Source: Camellia lanceoleosa (taxonomy: Eukaryota > Streptophyta > Magnoliopsida > Ericales > Theaceae). From it: a stretch of 64,000 bases of DNA. This document shows positions 61,189 through 64,000 of this stretch, one piece after another. Position 1 is the stretch's first letter. Every line of letters begins with the position of its first letter. The stretch covers positions 134,940,200-135,004,199 of the forward strand of contig CM045770.1 of the NCBI GenBank assembly GCA_025200525.1, written 5' to 3'. Below the pieces are notes generated by a model. The model ran no database searches. It worked only from the letters and a program-made list of their open reading frames with translations, and was not told the DNA's origin. A program made the translations under genes and the position numbers.

Positions 61189-62277
61189 TGAGAGAGAGAG
61201 AGAGAGAAGAAGAAGAAGAAGAAGTAGTTTATGCTGATGAATGATGATGCTCACATTACATGCACACCTAGGTTTGTTTTGGTAGTTTGGTGGGTTGCTG
61301 ACATGAGATTATTTGGACTTGTTATATGTATAAATATTTAATTTGTTTGGACAGATTATATAAATTTTTAATTGAGTCTAACAATACTTATGGGTGATTT
61401 TATTTGCACTCAAATAATAATTCATTATGTCTAACTAAAATTTTGAAATTTTAGTTTATATTATACCTTAACGTAAATTTACTAATAAGGACAACATACA
61501 TTAAATTCTAAAATAATTTTTCTTTTTATGGTACACCCAAATCTTCATATTCAACTATCTTCAACTTCTTTCTCAAGTTACAATTATTTTCTCTTCGTCT
61601 TCTTACTCATTCCAAAATTTCAATCCACCTCACCAAAACTAACTATTATCATTAATATCAAAGTCATCTTACCATACTTCTACAAGATCCTTTAGAATAA
61701 TTTCTAATCCAACAGACATGATCACGATTTCAAGGCCGCCTTGATCTGCGGCCCATCACAAAGGCAGCTAAGCTTAAACGAATCACCATCCAAACTGACC
61801 GTCAAGTTTTGATAAATGTTTGTAATGGTAGTTTATAATCTGACTGGTATATAAGTACTATATAATAAATAAATGATAGTAGATGCTTATTTACATTTTT
61901 TTGATTTCCTTAGCATCAGGAAGGCTTGCGCGATGTAATTGAACCTGCTCATAGGTTGGCACATAATGTATTGATCGATTATGATTGAATGTTATTGCTC
62001 CTTTTTGTTTCCTCGAAACAACCCCCATATATATCATTAGATATAACAATTGAAGTGATAAAAAGATTTTAAAGATTTGCCCCAAAATATACCAGAAATT
62101 TAAAGATTTGGTGTGCCTTTTGAAATTCAATAATTCTGATTACACTTATATGATTAAAAATTTAGTTTTGTGATTTTTAAAAAATCACAATTAGTTCTTG
62201 AATGTTGTTGTATATTTGTTGAACAAAATGAGGAACTATAATGAGAAATTTGTTTAAGAAGTTTTGAAAGGATTTTT
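61071..62277. other. AT-rich intergenic stretch with microsatellite
   Basis: It holds the compound microsatellite at 61148-61225. A minus-strand open stretch at 62130-61891 has no recognisable domain. Nothing else is supported. Confidence 0.5.
61148..61225. repeat. (AT)n(AG)n(AGA)n compound microsatellite
   Basis: About ten AT units are followed by a long, once-interrupted AG run and several AGA units. Confidence 0.95.
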
Positions 62278-62280
62278 TAA

Positions 62281-62636
62281 GAGCATCTCCAATACACTAG
62301 GCATATAATATTTATTAGTTAAAATGACTAGTGTGATTCACTTTTTTTAATTCCAATGCACTAGGCATATGATTAGGCATTTTGGCTCAATTCATATTCA
62401 CTAGCTACATGTAGCTAGCCTTCAACGCTAGGCAAAATATATTCAATTATTAGGATCATTTCCCTCCATCTTTGTTGTTGACGTGGCATTCTATAAAATT
62501 AATAGTATTTAGATAAATAGCTAAAATAAAGAACATGATTGGAGTAAAAACATAAAACAGTTGATAGGCAAAATAAAATATATACTTTATAGTAATATTT
62601 AGATAGGTAAAATGTCTACTACCATTGGAGATGCTC
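62281..62636. mobile_element. Tourist-like (PIF/Harbinger) MITE, TSD TAA
   Basis: Left end GAGCATCTCCAATAC and right end CCATTGGAGATGCTC, flanked by TAA at 62278-62280 and 62637-62639. It has the same terminal type as 39660-40200 but an unrelated interior, with a repeated subterminal TAGGCATAT(A/G) near the left end. Confidence 0.82.
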
Positions 62637-62639
62637 TAA

Positions 62640-64000
62640 AGTAGTGTAATTTGAGTTTTTGATTTTTCTATTATTTGAATGTTACCTTGAAGGGTAAAGT
62701 GGTGCAATTTGGGTTTATTATTTGAATGTACCTTGAAAGGTAATTTGGAAAAAAATATTGGGTGTATTGAGAGTAAATTATAATTCTAAATAATTTAATA
62801 GTGTATTGAGAAATTTGGCTTGTTTAATGATTTTTTAGATGCAAATAGAATCCTCCCAACACTTATGTATAATTTTTTTTTTGGAAATTGACCCAAAGGT
62901 CCAAGCCCAACATATCACGCCCCATTTAAACCCAAAACAAATTTAATATTCCATTAAGTCCTCAAATTAGTAATTAGACCAAAATACCCTCACATATCAC
63001 CCAATTTACACGCACACAACCTCTATCCACAATCATGTCACACCACTCTGACCTTTCCACTGTCACACCTCCATCGCTCGATTTTGCATTCCCAGTCCTC
63101 CATCTTTGCACCGTTTGACTCCACCACCTCTGAAACCTTAACCACAACATGAAGCCGTTCATGTTCTCTAATTGACAACTCTCAACAACACGAAGCACCA
63201 CCACTTTCAAGCACCATCATGACTCTGAAGAAGTTTCATAGTTTCTCACTTGCGATTCACAAAAATAGGAAAGAAAAAAAAAAAGTAAGATCTCACTTCG
63301 AAAACCCTAGATTTTATTTTCAGTCAAATTTGTAAATTATTCTTTTATATTCTGTATATATCATAATGTTTCAAGAATATTTTATTGTTCAGTCAAATTT
63401 GTAAATTATTCTTCGATATTTTGTATATATCATACTGTTTCAACAACATTTTCATAAATAAACTACTGTTTAAACACATTGTACGTACTTCCAATATATA
63501 AACCATATTTTTACACATTTTACCTACGATTCTAGATCTGTTTTTCATTTTATTATTGCTTAAATTATATGGTTTCACCAAATGTTACAAAATTTTTTAC
63601 ACAATCCCCTATTTTTACACGTTCTAGTTATATAATCCACTATTTTTACACATAGTACCATGTTTTTTTTTACATATAATTCTTATTTTTACACATTCAA
63701 CTTCTTATTCTTGTTGTTGTTGTTGCTTGTTCTTGTTGTTAAATATTTTTGTTATTATTGTTACAGTTTTATTGAATACTTCGTGTTGTTGTTGTTGTTG
63801 TTGCTAATCTTTCTTTCTTTCTTATTATTCTTCTTCTTCTTACTGTAGTTGTTGTTCTTGTTTTTTCTTTGATTACAAATTACAAATTATACAGTTTTGT
63901 TCTAAGTATTGTTCTTCTAGTTATTCTTGTTGTCCGTTGATTCTCAGCTACTGTTTATAAAACTGAAAAATTATACAATTTCATCACTCTAAAATTAAAT
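62640..64000. other. AT-rich intergenic stretch with a small tandem duplication
   Basis: A 70-base duplication (about 63322-63388 and 63391-63457) shares TCAGTCAAATTTGTAAATTA. Bases 63660-63860 are T/TTG/TTC-rich simple sequence. The open frames here are low-complexity and not credible genes. Confidence 0.55.

Overview
The window is nuclear DNA of a flowering plant, most likely a eudicot. It is AT-rich, holds one host gene split by GT-AG introns, and is packed with plant-type transposable elements: Ty3/gypsy and Ty1/copia LTR elements with tRNA-iMet primer sites, Tourist, Mutator and hAT MITEs, a SINE and a LINE tail. All boundaries and exon joins were read by eye, with no database search.

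Layout. 1-14400: the 3' half of a decayed Ty3/gypsy element, probably Tat/Ogre-like, with a broken plant-mobile-domain (PMD) gene antisense to pol. It is interrupted by three solo LTRs (2355-4933, 6765-8062, 9921-13280), each with its own 5-bp target-site duplication (TSD). The third carries a nested hAT MITE. 14402-31201: an 11-exon gene (CDS 14602-31201, 559 codons, phases agree at every junction) for a TPR plus J-domain co-chaperone. Its introns hold a rearranged copia derivative, a LINE tail and gypsy/LTR debris. 31202-40360: intergenic DNA with a SINE whose 3' module is triplicated, displaced tandem repeats, inverted-repeat elements, a perfect 24-bp palindrome and a Tourist-like MITE. 40370-48065: a near-complete copia element whose 5' LTR is split by a solo LTR. 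48525-49711: a Mutator-like element carrying a calmodulin-like gene fragment (Pack-MULE). 50503-52887: another solo LTR. 53425-53662: a foldback MULE-MITE beside a complex tandem array. 56450-61065: a second complete but dead copia element. 61071-64000: AT-rich DNA with a second Tourist-like MITE and small repeats.

The only gene likely to be functional is the TPR/J gene. J domains stimulate Hsp70 ATPase through the HPD motif and TPRs bind chaperones or clients. Five LTR-like elements share the ends TGTRAC/TGTAGC/TGTGAC and (GGGT)CGTGACA-like, and lack any internal domain. They form one superfamily of solo LTRs and dominate the recent history of the window. The clearest leads are the antisense PMD gene, the Pack-MULE, the SINE with repeated tails, and the N-terminally short TPR/J gene with an in-frame upstream ORF.
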